This document shows positions 6,338 through 8,416 of a DNA stretch of 8,416 bases, piece after piece. The notes beneath the pieces were generated by a model. That model worked only from the letters and a program-made list of their open reading frames with translations, did not search any database and was not told where the DNA came from. The position numbers and the translations under genes were made by a program. The DNA comes from Methanofollis sp. (lineage in GTDB: Archaea > Halobacteriota > Methanomicrobia > Methanomicrobiales > Methanofollaceae): NCBI GenBank assembly GCA_028696365.1, contig JAQVHG010000088.1:1-8416 (forward strand), written 5' to 3'. How positions within the stretch are numbered: the first letter of the stretch is position 1; each line of letters starts with the position of its first letter.

Positions 6338-7053
6338 AGAGTCCAGGATGTGTCATCTGGCTGATCGCTATCGCAGGCCTTGTTGTGGCCTGCCAGGCCG
6401 CTCCCGTACTCAAAGTAGGAGATCCAGGAGACATACCGGTAGGAGGGAGTGTCGAGATCCCTATCACCCTAGAGGGAGTCGAGAACGGGCTCTCAGGCTA
6501 CAACCTCACGGTCACGCTCTCTGACCCCAGGTGTGCCGAGGTCTCGGCAGTCTCGTTCCCGGCATGGGCTTCGCTCCACCGCGGAGGGGAAGTCCCGGCC
6601 GGGGAGACATGGATCGAGGCGGTCGACCTGGGCGGCAAGGCCGAGGGGAACAGCACGCAGGTCGACCTTGGCACAATCACACTTCAGGGGATCAAGAGAG
6701 GGCCGACCGATCTGGTGATCACACCGGTCAGAGTCCAGGACGATACAGGGACGAGTTACGAGGCCTCTGAGGTGAAGGTCCGTCTCTCTGTAGGGTCAAC
6801 AACGTCCGGAATGCAGTCAGGAAACTCCGGGCACTCAGGGAGTACAAGCAGCGGTCCAGGCGTGGTTGCAACTACACCGACGCCGACGGTGACCGGGGAG
6901 AGCACCCCGGCCGAGACGCCGCCAGAAGTGTCGTCCACCATGACCGGGACTCCAGAAGAGTCGACTCCAACACAGGGAGCCACGCCATTCCTGACCGTCC
7001 TCATAATTGTAGCCCTAATTTTCGGATTCATATTGAGGGAGAAGAAGGAGTGA
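6334..7053 (+). CDS. Membrane-anchored surface protein with a single cohesin-like module
   Basis: 239 residues; the ATG overlaps the peptidase stop (ATGA, 6334-6337), with GGTG 5 nt before it, so translation is probably coupled. A signal peptide covers residues 1-22; within it, VVAC (17-20) also fits a lipobox, so lipid attachment at Cys20 is an alternative. Residues 24-153 are one cohesin-like beta-sandwich, with GLSGYNLTVTL, VSFPAWAS and a closing segment aligning with those of both neighbouring proteins. Residues 154-216 are a Ser/Thr/Pro/Gly-rich stalk, probably extended and O-glycosylated. Residues 219-234 (FLTVLIIVALIFGFIL) are a membrane helix followed by REKKE, a cytoplasmic stop-transfer tail. 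No PGF-type archaeosortase signal is seen. The layout (receptor module, stalk, anchor) resembles cellulosomal anchoring scaffoldins, suggesting it tethers secreted partners. That role is inferred. Confidence 0.75.
   Translation: MKSPGCVIWLIAIAGLVVACQAAPVLKVGDPGDIPVGGSVEIPITLEGVENGLSGYNLTVTLSDPRCAEVSAVSFPAWASLHRGGEVPAGETWIEAVDLGGKAEGNSTQVDLGTITLQGIKRGPTDLVITPVRVQDDTGTSYEASEVKVRLSVGSTTSGMQSGNSGHSGSTSSGPGVVATTPTPTVTGESTPAETPPEVSSTMTGTPEESTPTQGATPFLTVLIIVALIFGFILREKKE
7047..7053 (+). promoter_or_regulatory. Ribosome binding site of the PKD-protein gene
   Basis: GGAGTGA, overlapping the preceding stop codon, resembles GGAGGTGA and lies 7 nt before ATG 7061. It supports that start and indicates continued co-translation along the operon. 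Confidence 0.6.
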
Positions 7054-7060
7054 AGAAAAG

Positions 7061-8416
7061 ATGAACGTGAAGCGTATTATGCCGCTTCTCGGCATCATGA
7101 TCCTCTGTGTCTTTGGGACACAAGGGGTCCTGGCACAGGACCAGGGGAATGAGAACGTCTCGATCATGTTCATGCCCGAGTCGGCAGAGGTGATGCTCAA
7201 CGAGACGACAGAGATTGCAGTGATCCTCGACGCCGCCCCTGAGGGGCTGGCTGGTTTTAACGTCACGATCAGCATCGAAGATGCAGAGATCGGAGAGATC
7301 GTCGACCTGAACTTCTCAGAATGGGCCTTTGAGCCCGAAAATGGATCGCTGCCAGCAGATTCTGTCTGGGCGCAGGCACTCGACCCAGAGGGACTCGCAG
7401 GTGAGACCAACATCACGCTCTGCACCGCCACCGTCCGAGGGGACGCCGAAGGGATGAGCGTGGTCAATGTCACACCAGAAGCGATCGAAGACGTCAACGG
7501 AACGCTGTACAACGTTACGGTCGTCCCAGGCGAACTGAATGTAACCGGCGAGGTACCGCCGTCGGCAGAACTTACGGCAGACTTCGAGGCTGATGTAACC
7601 GTGGGTGTCGTCCCGCTCAACGTCACCTTCACCGATCTCTCAACCGGGAATGTGACTGCGTGGGAGTGGGACTTCGGCGACGGCACTAACTCGACCGAAC
7701 AGAACCCGCTCCATACCTATGAGGAGGGCGGCATCTACACCGTCAGTCTCACCGTCTCAGATGAGACAAACGAGACCGACACCATGACCAAGGAAGACTA
7801 CGTCATGGTCAGCGGCGGACCGGCGCCGCCGGCAGAACTTACGGCAGACTTCGAAGCCGACATGACCGAGGGGGAGGCCCCACTCAACGTCACCTTCACC
7901 GATCTCTCGACCGGGAATGTGACTGCGTGGGAGTGGGACTTCGGCGACGGCACTAACTCGACCGAACAGAACCCAGCACATACCTACGAGAATGCAGGAG
8001 TCTACACCGTCAGTCTCACCGTCTCAGATGAGACAAATGAGACCGACACCATGACCAAAGAAGACTACATCAACGTCTCGGGCGTCGCACCGCCACCAGT
8101 CAGGCCGACCGCGGAGTTCGAAGCCGACATGACTGAGGGCGAGGCCCCGCTCAACGTCACTTTCACCGATCTCTCGACCGGGAATGTGACCACGTGGGAG
8201 TGGGACTTCGGCGACGATACTAACTCAACCGAACAGAACCCGCTCCACACCTACGAGGAGGCAGGGCTCTACACCGTCAGTCTCACCGTCTCCGACGAGA
8301 TGAATGAGACCGACACCATGACCAAAGAAGACTACATCAACGTCTCGGGCGTCGCACCGCCACCAGTCGGGCCGACCGCGGAGTTCGAAGCCGACATGAC
8401 TGAGGGCGAGGCCCCG
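7061..8416 (+). CDS. Secreted cohesin-like/PKD-repeat surface protein (3' end outside window)
   Basis: The frame is open from ATG 7061 to the window edge (452 codons, no stop). A signal peptide ends near VLA|QD (residue 25). Residues 32 to about 163 are a cohesin-like module related to those in the two preceding proteins (GLAGFNVTISI, LNFSEWAF, ITLCTATVRG). Tandem PKD domains follow with a strict 89-residue period: 169-257, 258-346, 347-435 and a fourth entering at 436. Each has the core WEWDFGD(G/D)TNSTEQNP, then TYTVSLTV-like strands. PKD domains are Ig-like spacers common in methanogen surface layers and secreted enzymes. Asn-X-Ser/Thr sequons are very dense, about five per PKD unit, pointing to heavy N-glycosylation. 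The C-terminus is unseen, so anchor, dockerin or enzyme domain cannot be judged. It is the third gene of the operon, 7 nt after the previous stop. A structural or adhesive surface role is inferred. Confidence 0.82.
   Translation, partial: MNVKRIMPLLGIMILCVFGTQGVLAQDQGNENVSIMFMPESAEVMLNETTEIAVILDAAPEGLAGFNVTISIEDAEIGEIVDLNFSEWAFEPENGSLPADSVWAQALDPEGLAGETNITLCTATVRGDAEGMSVVNVTPEAIEDVNGTLYNVTVVPGELNVTGEVPPSAELTADFEADVTVGVVPLNVTFTDLSTGNVTAWEWDFGDGTNSTEQNPLHTYEEGGIYTVSLTVSDETNETDTMTKEDYVMVSGGPAPPAELTADFEADMTEGEAPLNVTFTDLSTGNVTAWEWDFGDGTNSTEQNPAHTYENAGVYTVSLTVSDETNETDTMTKEDYINVSGVAPPPVRPTAEFEADMTEGEAPLNVTFTDLSTGNVTTWEWDFGDDTNSTEQNPLHTYEEAGLYTVSLTVSDEMNETDTMTKEDYINVSGVAPPPVGPTAEFEADMTEGEAP
7565..8416 (+). 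repeat. Tandem 267-bp coding repeats (PKD units), at least 3 plus a partial fourth
   Basis: Units start at 7565, 7832, 8099 and 8366, exactly 267 bp (89 codons) apart with no insertions. Similarity rises toward the 3' side: bases 8036-8149 and 8303-8416 differ at one position of 114 (A8102 versus G8369, Arg versus Gly). This indicates recent duplication or gene conversion. The array continues beyond the window. Confidence 0.9.

Noticed and set aside
6997..7053. Archaeosortase-type sorting signal at the C-terminus of the anchor protein
   Set aside because: There is a membrane helix and basic tail, but no PGF, PEF or similar signature before the helix, so a plain transmembrane anchor is the simpler reading.
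7565..8416. Regular repeats considered as a CRISPR array
   Set aside because: The 267-bp units are in frame and encode PKD domains along their whole length. There are no short repeats with unique spacers.

Overview
The window looks like a methanogenic archaeon of moderately high GC, most likely of the order Methanomicrobiales (Methanofollis/Methanoculleus type). The evidence is a geranylgeranylglyceryl-phosphate synthase (ether-lipid pathway), a threonyl-tRNA synthetase with the archaeal editing domain, TATA-type promoters, GGAG/GGTG ribosome binding sites, and secreted proteins combining PKD, dockerin and cohesin-like modules. The order is an inference from gene content; no search was possible.

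Left part (1-3543), housekeeping genes, all on the + strand: the C-terminal end of GGGP synthase (1-328), a SpoU-family tRNA 2'-O-methyltransferase of the TrmJ type (343-1059), dCTP deaminase (1088-1657) and threonyl-tRNA synthetase (1711-3543). The first two are closely spaced. dcd has a perfect 6-bp hairpin directly against its ATG and no ribosome binding site. thrS has its own TATA-like element and ribosome binding site, and ends in a hairpin plus T-run.

Middle (3544-3868), a gene-free 325-bp region rich in regulatory-looking structure: two short palindromes, a good TATA box at 3707-3714, an inverted repeat spanning the predicted transcription start, and a leader of about 130 nt with a repeated element.

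Right part (3869-8416), a tightly packed surface-protein operon. (a) A secreted subtilisin/sedolisin-like peptidase carries a cohesin-like module and a C-terminal dockerin, and its usual catalytic His position is Glu. (b) A small protein overlaps it by ATGA and consists of a signal peptide, one cohesin-like module, a Ser/Thr/Pro-rich stalk and a C-terminal membrane segment. (c) A large protein, cut by the window end, has a signal peptide, a cohesin-like module and tandem PKD domains with an exact 267-bp period. The same cohesin-like module, with an FP/S-x-W motif, occurs once in each of the three proteins.

Working model (inference): (b) is a membrane-anchored receptor, (c) a heavily glycosylated surface scaffold or adhesin, and (a) a calcium-dependent docking peptidase held at the cell surface, making a small cellulosome-like but proteolytic surface assembly. 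This is the most interesting part of the window.
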